NCBI GenBank assembly: GCA_012845835.1
Contig: JABAKD010000009.1
Span: 1,799,324 to 1,863,323, forward strand
DNA from: Undaria pinnatifida
Taxonomy: Eukaryota; Sar; Phaeophyceae; Laminariales; Alariaceae
Length of the DNA: 64,000 nucleotides
Reading direction: 5' to 3'
A model generated the notes under the pieces. That model was not told the origin of the DNA, did no database searches, and saw nothing but the letters and a program-made list of their open reading frames with translations. Both the position numbers and the translations under genes were made by a program. Below, one piece after another: positions 1-12,203 of the stretch; positions within the stretch are counted from its first letter, which is position 1; the number at the start of each line of letters is the position of its first letter.

Positions 1-950
1 ATACTTTGAGCATAGACAGTGTCGGCAGTCTGATCAATTCGTTTTTTGAAATTCATCTGCGTGTGTCGGAAGTATGAGGACTCGTCCTTTGGTAAGAGGT
101 ACGTTTGCCGACTAATCGAGGGTCAGATCGATCCGGCTGCTGACGTACAAAGGTTGCCTATGGCCACTGCTTGCTAAAGCTGCCGTGAGGGAGATGATAC
201 GACCATACACAACAGTAGAAAAGTCGTTTTCGGTAAGATGTAAGGACAGGTCGAACTAGACCAGGAAGTGTTATGCAACTAAGTGTGAAAAATGGAATTG
301 TTGACTGCAGTGTACCATATTATTTTTGAGAGAGACACGAACGCTCACGAGCTCCCTCGATGCGTGGGCATACAACACCCAAACCTCTGCCGTCGCGCGC
401 AAATATTGTGCAAATATCGACGACCTAGAGTGTGAAAACAAGGGTAGTGGCCGCATCATCTAACGCCATACACCTGTGCAACAGGCAGAGTGGAAGCCAA
501 CACCGAGTGGGTGGTGGGATAACAACTCGAACGCGTGCGCTGCACATAACATGCTGCCCTCGCCATATACCACTGCTATGGTGTTGCCACGTGCTACGAG
601 AAAGGTGTACCTCTGTTTCGCTGAAGTAGTTTCTGAATGACGGGATTCCTTAACCCGAAATCGCTGGATAAAATATCGACCGTTAATTTTTTAGTGACAT
701 TCTCGTCGTGTACCTAGGCCATGGAATTTTTCGTCCGGTGTAGCAGTTTCGTTTCTATCAAAATCTGTTCTTGGGATAGTTCTTTGTCTTTGTAACCTCC
801 CAAATTGAGAAGACCTCACAAAAAAAGTTGTTGGCCTCTATCTTAGCACGCGTTTGCTCTGAAAAACAGTGGTTGACCTCTGTGTTAGCACGCGTTTGCT
901 CTGGAGATTGGTGTAGTTAAGGAGAAGAAAGGCCAAGGTTTCGGCCTTCC
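1..950. other. No gene recognised; left end of unit 1
   Basis: The first 270 bases show nothing I can name. From about 300 to 480 the sequence resembles 47900-48060. The best-kept part is a stretch around 395-440, which on the minus strand reads similarly in both units (SIFAQYL against SIFGEYL). No conserved splice borders could be placed around it, so it is not called an exon. Confidence 0.4.
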
Positions 951-1300
951 AGCAACATAACCCTATTTCAGTACCGGTTTGGGTCACTTGCCCGATTGAG
1001 TGAATCTGTACCTCACAGCAAAGCCATCTTTAGGTCATCTGTTTAGGTAACGTAGCCACCCATTCCACGGCGGTGTCAGATCGCCAAACAGCACAACACG
1101 TGACATGAACACCGCAAAGGAAAAGGGTTGACCACTCGCGCAAGTGAGCCCGACCCATTTAATGAAGAATGCCGAACAAGTCACCCCCCTACTGTGATCG
1201 CGATGAGTCTCGTTGCAGCAACCAAACGCCCGTGACCCTCCAAACCGTGCCTGATGCTCAGCGGAAACGTTTGCGGAAACAAAAAGATTAACCGGTAACA
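950..1300. repeat. Family B repeat (palindrome-bearing, MITE-like)
   Basis: It shares with 3740-4050, 20950-21165, 27285-27580 and 48335-48660 a series of landmarks. These are a C-rich end related to ACCCCCCTACCGTAGCC, a near-palindromic ACTCGCGCGAGT box, and an A/T-rich middle. Here the box reads CACTCGCGCAAGTG at about 1134. The copy at 48335 occupies the matching place in unit 2. No coding capacity is visible. Confidence 0.55.
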
Positions 1301-3739
1301 ACCTTTATGCTAATGCCCCCGCAGAGAATGTAACAAGCACATCATATCAACTCTTTAGCCTTAGTTTTATCACCGTCTTCATCATGAAGCCCAGCCAGGT
1401 ATAGATCGGAACGTAATGATCCTGCGTGGCCTATGTCGAACTTCAACAACACTGGATTAAGTAGGGCATACTTTCCCAACGGCCCATGCCACGGAAGAGA
1501 ACGTATGATGGCCCTGCACTACTACGAAGTACTACACAAACAGCTTCACCTCGCAGCCCATACCACGTGTCCTCACACAGAAAACATGTAATGATGTTTA
1601 ACCTACCCGAAGTGATCGTGAACTGTTTCGCTTAGATTCATATTATATTAATAGTAGTGCTACTAACGTGTCGTAAGGTAGTTCGATCGCCATGCAACTA
1701 TACCTGAAAAACCAACCGCTGAATATGACCTGTAAAATAAGTTCATAATGGCTAACAACTCACCGACCTCAACGATGGAAGCAAAACACCAACCAGAAGT
1801 CAATTTCTTTTTGTAGAAGACGGTTTGCTGTTCAAGTCGATTTTGCTAGGTCACCTCAATAACGAAGAGCACTCCGTGATCAGCTCGTGCTACTCAAGCC
1901 CTAAAAGTTCTTGTTTTGCGCTAATACTATGACCATGCATTGTGAGGGGATCGTCTTGCATTCTACATGGCATACGAGCAGAATAGCTTCAAATAACATT
2001 GGTGGTCGGCATCGAATCGAGACGTACGTAGCCGGTGCCAATATCTTAAAAAAAAACACAACCCAAACCAACGCCGTGAAACGGCAAAAAAACGACTAAT
2101 CTTACCCTTTGGGCTAATACCCATTCAGCAGCCATTGTAAACTATACCAGTCGGCTTTGTGAAATACCATAGTAGTTTCAGTGACCGGCCGTGTCAAATG
2201 CCAAGCAGGTCCTCACAATAATTAATCACCCAACAAGGCTGCAATTCCTACAACAAAACCCAAATCAGTCTACCAGCGTAATCGCAAAAGCAATCATTGA
2301 GGTACCATTGTTATCTTCGGTCCACCCAAAGTGCTGCACTTGCAACATGGTCGCGAAATGGAGTAATTAATTCACCATGTCATGTGCAAAGCATACTCGG
2401 ACACAAGAAAACCTACACAACGCCGTATTGTCCGAAGGCCAAATCCGTTTCAGAATGCGTTCATTAGATAATGCACGCTATGCTCATCATGCCCAGCTCA
2501 ATCGACCGCGACAGCTGATCGCGAAAACTGGGCATCACTCTTACCATAATTAGGCATTGGCTACCAGGCGGTACAGGAACAGTTTTGTTTGTCAGTTCGG
2601 TAGACCACCAGTACGATTACCAGTAGACGCTAAACTTGGTATTGCTTACGAAAGAAGGGCCGCAGTTGCCAAGGAGCTAACACAAACCAGACCAGACAAT
2701 GTACAAATCGCCTCCGAACTAGTCCGCCGAAGTTGTACGAAACGTGTGAAGCGAAACAAGAGACAACAAAAAAAACATGGTCAGAGTACCCCGTGTTACA
2801 TACTTCAGTACTAAACAAAAGGTTCTGGTTAATAAACTATACCAGGATTCGGATGGACCATGACGCCAAAGTGCTCCAGCCGTAGAGAGGACCATACGCA
2901 ATGTGTCCACAGTTGTCACCAGTAGTGTACTGAGTACGGCTTGTGGAATATAGTAATGAAGCAATATCCGTATACCACGCCCAACTCTGAAATCCTACCT
3001 TACGCGGGAATTATCCCCAGCGCCTCAATCTTCACACGCTGGCTACGTTTCCTTGGGAAAACAATATATCAAAATATAGCTCAGCGAAGACTCGAGCAAT
3101 ATGTCGTTGACAGAGCGGTAGGTCGAAAGTCTGGACCGAGCAGGTACAGTTTGCTTAACATCAAAAACCGACGCTCCTGTGGGGATACGGCTCGAAATCA
3201 GATATCGAGTGCCGCGCAGGCGTGGTACCACGACGCGTCACGCGTGAAAAGCCGCGTACAGGACACAAAATGGTGTACGCGTTGCGTGTTCCGAAAACAC
3301 CACGTCCAGCGGCGTCAAAAAATCGGAACCAAAAAAATATGTGGTAGCGATTGAATGTTTCAACAACATGCGAGCGCTCCAGCACACACAAAATACACGA
3401 AATACTGTGATTCACATTCACATGCCATGTTGTGCCGTGGGTGGCAATAAAATATACGTTGACCGCGTAGGTAACAAACGGAAATAATTCCACATACCGT
3501 GTAGCGGAACAAAAGGGAGGCCGTCGTTGATGAGAGTAGCTACGTCATAGCGCGCTCTATCAGATTGTTTTGGCCCCTGCTGGCAACGGGAATGTCTCGC
3601 AATGTTGTCTCTGTTTCGGTAAAACGACAACACGGAAATGAAAAGCTTCCAGGAATATACGAGCAAGAAGGGATAGACTGAACACCCGGGGCTCAATACT
3701 GTTTAACTGCATATATGTCATTCGAAGGGTCTCGCCTTG
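1301..3739. other. Gene-free stretch, nothing recognised
   Basis: Short open frames occur on both strands (for example 2557-2814 and 2941-3354), but none resembles a known protein. None has a matching frame in unit 2, which lacks this segment. The sequence looks like unique intergenic DNA or DNA lost from unit 2. Confidence 0.35.
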
Positions 3740-4050
3740 GTCACAGAATTCTCGGCGAGACGATGCTGTGACCCAGGCTACGATAGGGGGGTCCCTTTTT
3801 GGGCCTTGAATTTCAGTGGTTATAGGTCACTCGCGCGAGTAACCTCTTTGATATAGTGCAGTCTTACCTTTTCTTCATGTTTTATATTGACGAAATCGAT
3901 CCGCAATGCAATGGTAATCGAATCTTTGCCAAAACAAGTGCCTAAACCATTTCATCCGTGAGGTAAAGAGTCACTCGTGCGACTGGCTCAAACACAACAA
4001 TAGAAACGGGGGGTACCCCCCCTACCGTAGCCTTGGTCCTGTGCAAGCGA
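3740..4050. repeat. Family B repeat
   Basis: It has the perfect 12-bp palindrome ACTCGCGCGAGT at 3829-3840, then an A/T-rich middle. A second, diverged box follows near 3970 (actcgtgcgact), and then a GGGGGGTACCCCCC stretch followed by CTACCGTAGCC at 4009-4032. The order matches 20950-21165 closely. Confidence 0.6.
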
Positions 4051-5770
4051 GGCCATTTCCTAAGCGGTCCAGTCTAACCAGTACAAGTTGATGAGTAACC
4101 GAGCGCTCGCCTAGAAACACGTCAATCTGACACTTGCGCCATAACAGCCACAGCAAGTATACAACGGAAATTTTCCCCCGTGCTGAAAAAATAAGTTGCA
4201 GGCCCGTCACGAGGAACGCCATCTTGTTATGGCAACACGACATATATATAGCGCCGAGTTCAACGAAAATGGACAGCCAGTGTAACTGCGAGCTGTTGCT
4301 GCCGGCATGCCAACCAACTCTGCGAATTCAAACATATATCAGCCGTTTTCACTCAATACGAAGTGTGCTGTCATGCACAGTCGGAAGGCGTTATGCAGTA
4401 AAGAACGTAATTAGTGAAATAGAGGACGATAGGTCTCCCTGTCACGGCTCCACCTAGCAACGCCATTTTCTCCCGAAATGATCGCCCCGAAGGAATATAC
4501 ATCCTTAGCGAAGATGGGCTTGAGGATCATTAATGAGGAGGCAATGTAATGGACAGGGTACGTTTAAACCGCCAATCTTCGACCGCCCATACCAGCCATC
4601 AAAACACCTTAACCAACGCTGGGCATGTATTATATCTGCCATCCATAATGCAACTTAAGAATGTCTGATGTACGGCAACATCAAACCCGAACGCAACCGG
4701 AAGCCCAAGGCCCTCTACAAGAACGACCCTAGCTCTTTCATATCACTCAATATTATCTCCTTGCGCTTAACGGGACAGCCGGTTGTGAAGACACCTCTTT
4801 GCTACATGCACGAAATACCAAGCGAGTGTCAGACTTAGGCAACGCCCGTCCAAGACCAAGACAAGGCCGACATCGATATAGGACGCGATTTTCATATGCA
4901 CGTGTGTACACTCCGACCAACACGCCCATGCGGTAGGGGATATAGCCCATGAAACCGTAAAAACCCACAAGCATATATCAGATGCACAGCGAATATCGTC
5001 AGTCGAGACGGTCCATGAGCCATACCTGGCGTTTCGTTTCGCCGCGGTTGCCCTTGTTAGGATGGCATTGGTTTAGTGTTTCTTAACAAGGGCCCAAAGC
5101 ATTGCTGCTGGTGTATATATGTATCCCAGGAACAAGTAAAAACGACCGCGGCTCTGCAACTTTCGTCCTCGCACCGTATACCGTGTGTGTTCCATCCTTT
5201 CAGGAATCGGGTGAGGCCAAGTCTCTGACATAGGAAGAGTCACCCAACCCTTTCATACCGAGGCTCACCCTCTCGCGCCCGGGGATCAATATTAACTTGC
5301 TCAACATAACAAAGAACGTTTTCTTGACGAAGCAACTGATCACACGGCGGTAGCGGTGCATATCACGAAGGCAGTGCTTACAAAAGTTGGCACGTTACAT
5401 GAAGTGGCTCTGAGTGGCTAGTAACAACCGTTCCGAATATTAAGCGAGCGGACGTTAGCCCTTTGACTGCGAGAAACACCAAGGGTAAAAAGTGATTATA
5501 TGGTACGGTAAACACTCTCTCGAAGCCCAACCGTTGCGGAGAAGGTGGTACGGATAGAATTCATAATATTACATTACAGCTTTCCCAGCGTTTTTACAGT
5601 TGAGATTCCCAGAGTTTTTACAGTGGATATTGCGGGGCGCCTGTTGCTCGTACTTTGTAGATTCGACCCCGGCGTCGCAGCATACCCTCTCCGTGAGAGG
5701 GGTCCTCCGATATCAATGGGATGTAGGGGGCGGGGGGGGCTTTGGACCACCGCAAACCCGTCAGCGCGTG
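4051..5770. other. Intergenic; right part conserved between units
   Basis: No gene is recognised. From about 5000 to 5400 the sequence aligns with 49330-49560 (shared stretches around GAGCCATACCTGGCGTT and GGCAGTGCTTACAAAA). This flank lies beyond the gene's stop codon and may include its 3' untranslated region. No poly(A) signal could be assigned with confidence. Confidence 0.4.
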
Positions 5771-5773
5771 AGC

Positions 5774-5962
5774 TCAAGAGCACTCAGCATAGCTAGGGGG
5801 GCAACTCTTCTGTGAGGTTGGTACCTTGTCAACGTTTGCGCCTGAACTCGCTCCGCTTGCCACCGATCGGCTAGAGCTGGAGATCGAAGGCCTAGGTTGG
5901 TCTTGCTGGACTGGACGCCTAAAGAAAGAGGCCGCGACATTCATTTGAGGCCGGAGTCCAAC
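5774..5962 (-). pseudogene. Unit 1 last exon (tail with PPSY)
   Basis: This exon is open for 63 codons including the stop. The acceptor on the minus strand reads ccggtacag before GTTGGACTCC. The protein part is Arg/Ser-rich (FFRRP, SISSSSRS) and ends PPSYAECS followed by TGA. It has the same length, acceptor context and stop position as 49891-50079. On its own it shows no damage. Confidence 0.75.
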
Positions 5963-6235
5963 CTGTACCGGCATGTCACAGGACAATCATCCAAGATCGA
6001 AGGAACGGGGGCGGTGAAACGGGACGTGCAGTTGGAATGTTTGTTGGTGACGTCATTTGTCGAGACGTATGCTTGATATACCCCGTACGTGCGATTACAT
6101 TTATTTGTAGATATATTGCTGGAAACATACGCCATGTATATGCTGTTAGTTCTGCAGTAGCAGCAGAGTTCCAGAGACCCCTGGCCAGCTAGTACGGGGG
6201 CCTTGTGGCAACGTGGAACGTCCCCTCAACATCAT

Positions 6236-6810
6236 TCAGAAATGGGGGGGAGTACCTTAGGTCAACGAGGGGGGGGAGGGGGGGGGGGCTACTTGTGGCT
6301 AGGTGAGGAGTCCCCCACCTAGCAGCCGCGAGAGAAGTCGCCCTCTATGTGTCAAGGTCCGTTTCACTCAACAATGTCGTTATGGAGATGATCCTGCGTC
6401 AATGGACGAAGCCCCCCCCTCTTGAGAACAGGATGGGAGTGGCCCAACATGTGGCCAAAGGGGAAGGTCCCCGGCGTTTTGAGTCGGGGTTTCCCCAACC
6501 TCGTGGTCAGATTGGTGGGGGCTAGTTGCAATGACGGATTCCCCCCCCCCCCTCCATCCGTGTGGCAAGGGGTCAAGCCCTCCCCATTTCGTTTTGCGGC
6601 GGGAAATACCCCACCTTGTGGCGTGGAGGGAAATTTAACCTCCCTCTGGCAAGAGTGGAAGCCGCTGCCTTCAAGCGAGGAAGACGTCGCCATTCCTTAT
6701 GTTATTGCGGGGAAGCCGCCATCGATGAGGAATGGGGTGGGACGGCTCTCCCATCTCGTGAGAAGGGGAGGGGCGGGCGGTTCTCAAATCACAGAAAAGG
6801 GACAGTAGCC
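6236..6810. repeat. G-rich and CCTTGTGGCAAGG-like imperfect repeats in the last intron, unit 1
   Basis: The stretch opens with a run of G at 6266-6290. Short imperfect repeats of the type CCACCTTGTGGCAAGGGG follow, spaced roughly 40-60 bp apart. The same kind of sequence fills 50260-50880 in unit 2, so the array predates the duplication. Confidence 0.5.
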
Positions 6811-8106
6811 TGCTCACACGTGTACTTGTACCTGTTGAGACATTTCATCAGAGTAGTGTACCTGCTATCCACGGACACGTTTACCTATGGTTCTCGTTCG
6901 CTCAAGCGGTACTGTTGCTGTCCCCTGAGCCATCGCGAGGGGTTGGGCCATTTGAATGCTCAACTGGTTGTAGTCGTTTGTTGAACGATGGAACGTATGA
7001 TCGAAATGAATGGTGCTGTTCGAGTCGCTATTGTTTCTTTATCGAGTGACAGACCGAAACCATCCAGCTCAAAACCAACAATAGTGCAGATGTAGAAGAA
7101 TGCCCGTCGCTACTCGCCAATGCATCAACGGCGTCTAGAGAGGTCACTCGTATTTCTCTTAATCAAAAACCAGCAAATTCTGCAACACCCTCTTGTTGCC
7201 TTATCTAAGTAACATCCCAACGCTGTCGCACAACGAACGCCATATATTTGTCAATGTTCTTCCATAAGAAGTAACTTCTAGTGAATGTCGTCTGCAGTGT
7301 CCCAGCTCTTGGCCAAACCGATGGTCAATTGATTTCATATGTATTCTAGATATTATACTCAGAGTTAGGTATAAGTGCCACAAAGGAAAACCTTCTTTCG
7401 CGTCTTGCGTCCAGCTGCTCTAGTTGTATCACACACGACATATGCCATGGTACGGATGCACCGTTTTGTGTTCCTACACAGGCACCTCGATCAATTAACA
7501 ACACACCCAACCCGAAAGCGATTTTCTTGAGTGAACTGCGCAACTGCAACCGGGTGAATATTCCCATGTCCCGGGTATACAAACAAAACATTATTATTGC
7601 ATGACACGTGATGCCCTCCAACATGTTAGGCTTATGGAACCTAGCCATCAACAAGATGGCTCAACAAACATACGTACCACACGGAGCACATGCCGGCGAC
7701 GATGTGATACTAGATGTATCCCCCCCCCCCCGGGGATTATAGCGATACCGGCTTCCCGCCGCCCAAGGAGTACCCTTTGCAACGACCTTCCTCCGATACC
7801 TCGTATAGCCAAGGTGGTACTGATTTCATTGTGATGAACTGATCCACAACACCGAATAGCACTCTCAACAGTGCAAGAGTTACATGACGACCGAGGGAAT
7901 ATACCAAACACCAACCCAAATAAATATTCCGCTCTGTTTCCGATACTAGCACCAATTAAAACACATTTCGAAGTCCTCAATCAATTCATACCGAGATTAC
8001 TTCTCTTCGGTGTGCATAAGGTTTACATTCTAGACAAAAATTATCGCAGGTGCCGTGTATTTACACTATGAGAAACACCCGGTCCCCCCGTATAGTCACC
8101 ACTAAC

Positions 8107-8342
8107 CGGCGGAATGGCGCGAATGCTGCCACCGGCAAAATCCAGCCTGCCTCTCTTCGTGGAATTCCAGTAGGGTTGTTCCTCATCGTCGGAAGCCTGC
8201 GTGCGTATCGAACTAGATCGCCGTCTTTTTGTCACCATTTCTTTTCCTTTTCTGATGGGCTGGGTAAAGTCGCGACCTCTAGTCAGCGGCGTTTCAGCCT
8301 TGGCGGCGATGAAGCACAGACCCCAGGTCACCAGCAGGAGTT
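8107..8342 (-). pseudogene. Unit 1 membrane-segment and basic-tail exon
   Basis: This 236-bp exon is identical in length to 52383-52618. The acceptor is cgatcag before AACTCCTGC, and the donor is GTTAGT where the partner has GTAAGT. After joining with the previous exon it reads GGFWELLLVTWGLCFIAAKA, a hydrophobic helix. A basic stretch (KRRRSSSIR) and an acidic DDEEQ follow. The reading frame is intact. Confidence 0.8.
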
Positions 8343-8569
8343 CTGATCGAAGCGATGGCAGTAAGTGTCGGGGGAGGAGGGGTGGGGTGACGAGGCTGGA
8401 CGACTGTCGGGTGCTACAGCGGAGATAGCTCTGTGATTTCATGCGGCAATCCCTTCAAGAGCTCTATACCGCACCCCACGAGGCTACCCTAGGAGACATC
8501 ACAAGGTAGGGGTTCGACGTGATGGGTCAAGATCGTGTCTGACCTGTTGGGCTCCCAAAACATTTGAGG

Positions 8570-8770
8570 AACTATCAGTGAGTATGACATTTTCGCGATT
8601 CCTTGCAACGTTTTAAGACTAGCCCATAGAGATGTTGGTCGGGTCGAGCGAAATGAATGCCTCGGAGGTCACGTTTTCTCGGGGTGAGATATTGAGGTTC
8701 TCGTGTTAAGAGCTCGTAAAACCTCTGTTGCATTACTAGTGTGGGATGGCTCCGACAGCAAACTTCGCGC
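8570..8770 (-). repeat. Family C repeat, copy 1
   Basis: It shares an ordered set of short blocks (GTGGGATGG, GAGCTC, CTCAATA, then GGCATTCATTTCGC and CCCGACCAACAT, read on the minus strand) with 52700-53000 and 36340-36620, and in the opposite direction with 16650-16800. It lies in the intron between the GGFW exon and the membrane exon. Confidence 0.5.
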
Positions 8771-8824
8771 TCGCAAGCCAAGGCCCGTAAACACACCCTC
8801 GACCTAGGTTTAAATTGGAAAAAA

Positions 8825-9640
8825 AAAAAAATCCACTCCAGCTGTGAGATCGAGTATTTTGTCGAAACTCATCGTGGCAAGCTGTGTGTCATACTCCGAT
8901 CGCGCGTATTACGGGTTGTGTGTCCTCATTAACGATATAGGTCGGCGAGTACCCTTACATCTACAGTGTAGCGATCAGGGTCAACAGAGTGATGTTAGGC
9001 AGCCTGTGCGCGGAAACTTTAAAACCCTTTTTGAGGGGAATAACATCTGACAGCTGTGGAAGGAAATGCATCCGTTAATCAAGTGAATCCTGTTAGTCGA
9101 ACAACGGGTGAGGGGAGGGAGGAGTTTTAAAGTACGTGGGGGCCTGGTTATTATCAATTGGGCGCGGGGTTCGGGGGGGGGGGTCGGGGGTGGGGGTTAG
9201 GGGGGGGGGGTTGCAGGGGGGGGGTGGGGAGAAAGGGGGTTCGGGGGGGGGGGGGTTGGGGCGGGAGGGGGTTGGGGGGGGTTGGGGGGGTGGGGGGGGG
9301 GGGGGTTGGGGGGTGGCGGGGGGTTGGGGGGGGGAGGTTGGCGGGGGGGGGGCGAGCGGGGGTACGGGCGGGGCAGCTCAATTCGTACGCGCAAACTATT
9401 AATCCTTCAAGGGGATAAGTCTGGCTGTTTTTGAAAGAAACAAGATAAAATAAAAAAAAAAAAAACGCACCAGTTTATTATAGGGGGGAAGGCGGGGTAG
9501 CGGGGGCGGGGGGGGGGGGGAGCTAAATTTGTGCGTGGAAACTGCTCATTATTTCAAGGGGAAAAGTGCGACGGTTTTTTAACGAACACGCCAGCTTGTC
9601 ATGTATAGGTTTATCTAGCATATGATATTGTAACAGTACA
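8825..9640 (+). repeat. Family A modular G-rich repeat in the unit 1 intron
   Basis: It starts after an A-run with CACTCCAGCTGTGAGATCGA and follows the family order. Next come the GCAAGCTGTGTGTCATACTC and CGATCGCGCGTATTACGGGT blocks, TAGGTCGGCGA, a CTGTGCGCGGAAAC block, GGAAGGAAATGCATC, and a long G-rich zone (9165-9370). A repeat of the GTGCGTGGAAAC block closes it. Unit 2 has no such element at this position. Confidence 0.75.
9165..9375 (+). repeat. Long G-rich tract
   Basis: These bases are almost entirely G with a few T, C and A, including many runs of four or more G. The strand could form G-quadruplexes. Reading frames across it (glycine-rich on plus, proline-rich on minus) are artefacts of composition. 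Confidence 0.85.
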
Positions 9641-9836
9641 CATCAGATCCAGCTACTAGTTCGGGTAGTACCGGTACCTAGTGTCAACCGCGAAGCCCCT
9701 TCTATAGCACGGCTCGATTACAGATATTTTTGAAGGCGGGATGCCAATCTCCTTCCATCAGAGTTGACTGTATCTGACGTATAACAGCTTTGTGGATACT
9801 CTGCCGAGTATTCCTTGACGTGCTGTGTCCGCTTAC

Positions 9837-9987
9837 CCCAGAATCCGCCTATGTTCCCGAGGAACGTGCCGATGTCCAGCGGGTTGACGTCGGTCAGCTC
9901 CGTCAGCGAATACGCACCCTGGGTGATCATCAGGTGTAGGTACCCAATCGCATATGAGCCGCTGTCGTCTGTGTCGCTGCCTAAATC
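9837..9987 (-). pseudogene. Unit 1 exon ending GNIGGFW
   Basis: This 151-bp exon is the same length as 53274-53424. The acceptor is gtgctgacag and the donor is GTAAGC. It encodes QGAYSLTEL, NPLDIG and LGNIGGFW, and one base carries into the next exon. The frame is open. Upstream bases that would give a stop (TGA) lie in the intron once the acceptor is placed here, and the acceptor position is supported by the matching CAG in unit 2. Confidence 0.8.
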
Positions 9988-11544
9988 CTGTCAGCACGAG
10001 GGGTTGTAGACCCGGCGTATGTGCGAGTATGTGCGAGATGGCGTGAGCGATATGTTTTGCTGATTGCACACCTGCGTCTGGTTGTTGGTAGTGCCTAATG
10101 AAGAAGCGAAGGGGTTTATCCGCGGTTTTAGAAAGCGGTCCTGTCAATTGTGACTGGATTTAACCAGTTCGAGTTATGGTGAAGCGTCAAGCTGCGCAAG
10201 AATGGCGACCGGGCTGGCGGGGGTAGCGACACCGTCGGTCATGCCGGTTATGTGGAGTTAGTGAAACCAACGGATTCCTATACCTTCCCGTAGGAACTTT
10301 CAATGTACCGACACCGTATACACTGTAACACTCTGGTCGCCAAACGGAGCGAGCCAGCAACGCAAACAAGATAGATGAGGTAATCGTAGACACGCTTTCA
10401 ATAGGTGTATTGCAAGCGCCCTCGATCCGAGCGTCACATCTTGCCCACGGAATGCAACCAGGGATGCATCCCCTATATTCGACTGGCTGGCGGAACCCTC
10501 CATTTAGGCCTCAGCGTTGATGAAAGGTGTGCTGAACCGCACATTTTGGAAGGTCTGGTCCTCCGCCATATTACCACGAAGACACGCTGTCACGTGCCTT
10601 GTGGAACGTCAAGCCACCCTCTCCCCATGCCAAAGTGTCACGGCGTTGCCTGTTTTGCCAACAATGCCAAGCCACTCCCTTCGATTGCACAAGACACTGG
10701 TGTCGCCCGCGTTCCAAAACTTTAGGTCATGTCCTCGCGTTCCCCAAAGGCATGTGTCATCGTCCGTGCCGTGAAACATATTTTTTATTATTTGCACACC
10801 TCTTATTTCTCGCGTCTAGACAATTCGTGGTCACAGGTGTCATCCCTTCTCCCCCTCGATGCTTGTGTTCGATTTTCATCGGGCATAGAGTTCAGCAATC
10901 CCACTTCTGTTCGAGTTTTCAACGAGTGTCTCTATCTCACGCTCGCGCGCTTTCCGCGAGTCAGTATGTGTACAATGAACGGTCCCCACGAATGTATACG
11001 ATTATGAACTCTGGGGGACTCAAACTCACGAAACTGACCTATACACTGCTAGAAGATAACTTCATACGCCACGGGGGCGATCGGCATGTGACCCCCTGAG
11101 ATTTCCCAAGGCCGACATCTTCGCCAAGTTGCCAAAGGTTTTGCCACGCTTTCATAGTTAAGAAAGAAACGCTGTTGTCAACGGTTCATAAAGTGTAGGG
11201 CGTTTCCGCACGTTGTACGAGGTCGGCGTAATCGCGCGTTGCCTGGGAGGAAAAAAATTGTGTCTGAATTGGTATTCGTGGTTTAGGCGAGTCGTGCATT
11301 CAATGTCAACAATTTGCTCCATGGACCTTTCCCATGACGCAATGATGCGTTGGAACTCAATGGCAGACGTCAAACCGTACGAACATGTTTGGGCAGCTGA
11401 TAATATATTGAAAATATGCCAATTGTTCATAAAGACGACAATGGCGGCTTGTGTTATCATCAACGACATGTGTTAGTCCCGTGGCGTACGGCTGACACGT
11501 ACCTAACCAATGAAGCATACGTTCCCGATACAAAGGGCGCTTAC

Positions 11545-11646
11545 CATTTGTATTTGTTCGACGTAGTCGCCCGTTGAAATCGTAAGGACGGGATAGCTCG
11601 TGGCGGATTCGCCCGAAAGAAGGTGCCGGGTGTTCTTGCCAATCGT
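11545..11646 (-). pseudogene. Unit 1 exon starting TIGK
   Basis: This 102-bp exon (34 codons, phase 0 at both ends) has the same length as 55330-55431. The acceptor is gggtacacag and the donor GTAAGC, and both are shared with the partner. By hand count 24 of 34 residues are identical. Conserved parts are TIGK, LLSG, SYP, and LTISTGD followed by VE. Confidence 0.8.
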
Positions 11647-12028
11647 CTGTGTACCCGTTGGCAAAGTGGGCAAGTACGGGTAGAGATGACGAACGGACCG
11701 CGTCCTTGATTCAAGCAAGGATCAGAATATGTAATTTGTCAAACCTCCATGACCATTCAGTGGAACAATTGAGGTGGAGTGCCATGTCTCCCTTGACTAT
11801 TTCGAAGAAAACTACGATTGAAACCAAATGATTAGCGCAACAATTGACACAACAAGAAGTCCGGAGCTGTAGACGTACGTGGTCGGTTCGAACTCGAATG
11901 TTGTACTTTGTGCTGTTCATAATCGAGGGAATCATATCTGATGTCGCTATTTGGTCGATATTCTTACGGCACACCAGAGTTCAATATGCAACACGAGCCT
12001 AGGAGAGGTATCACCTGTACTTCCTCAC

Positions 12029-12203
12029 CAGGGCAGTTTCAACGTAGGTTTGACCGTCGAAGTCAGTGTCTGGAGATACAACCACGCGACTGTAGGGTAC
12101 AGTCACGTACTCCGGAGTGGACTCGTTCCCCATGAATATTCCAACGACCTCGCTGTTCAGCGGCCGCAGACGACAACATTACACAGAGAACAATGGGAAT
12201 GGG
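12029..12203 (-). pseudogene. Unit 1 175-bp exon with in-frame stop
   Basis: This exon is the same length as 57700-57874. The acceptor is ctgtcacag before CCCATTCCC and the donor is GTGAGG. It encodes RLRPLNSEVVGIF, GNESTPEYVTVPY and FDGQTYVETAL, very close to the partner. Near its 5' end the frame contains TAA at 12179-12181, where unit 2 has TTT. This is the clearest evidence that unit 1 is not a full-length coding copy. Confidence 0.8.

Noticed and set aside
9136-9418. Glycine-rich and proline-rich frames
   Set aside because: They follow from the G-rich tract alone and change in every frame.
11711-11974. Minus-strand frame with CCVNCCANH, looking like a zinc-binding motif
   Set aside because: The Cys cluster is absent from the unit 2 counterpart and lies in an intron.
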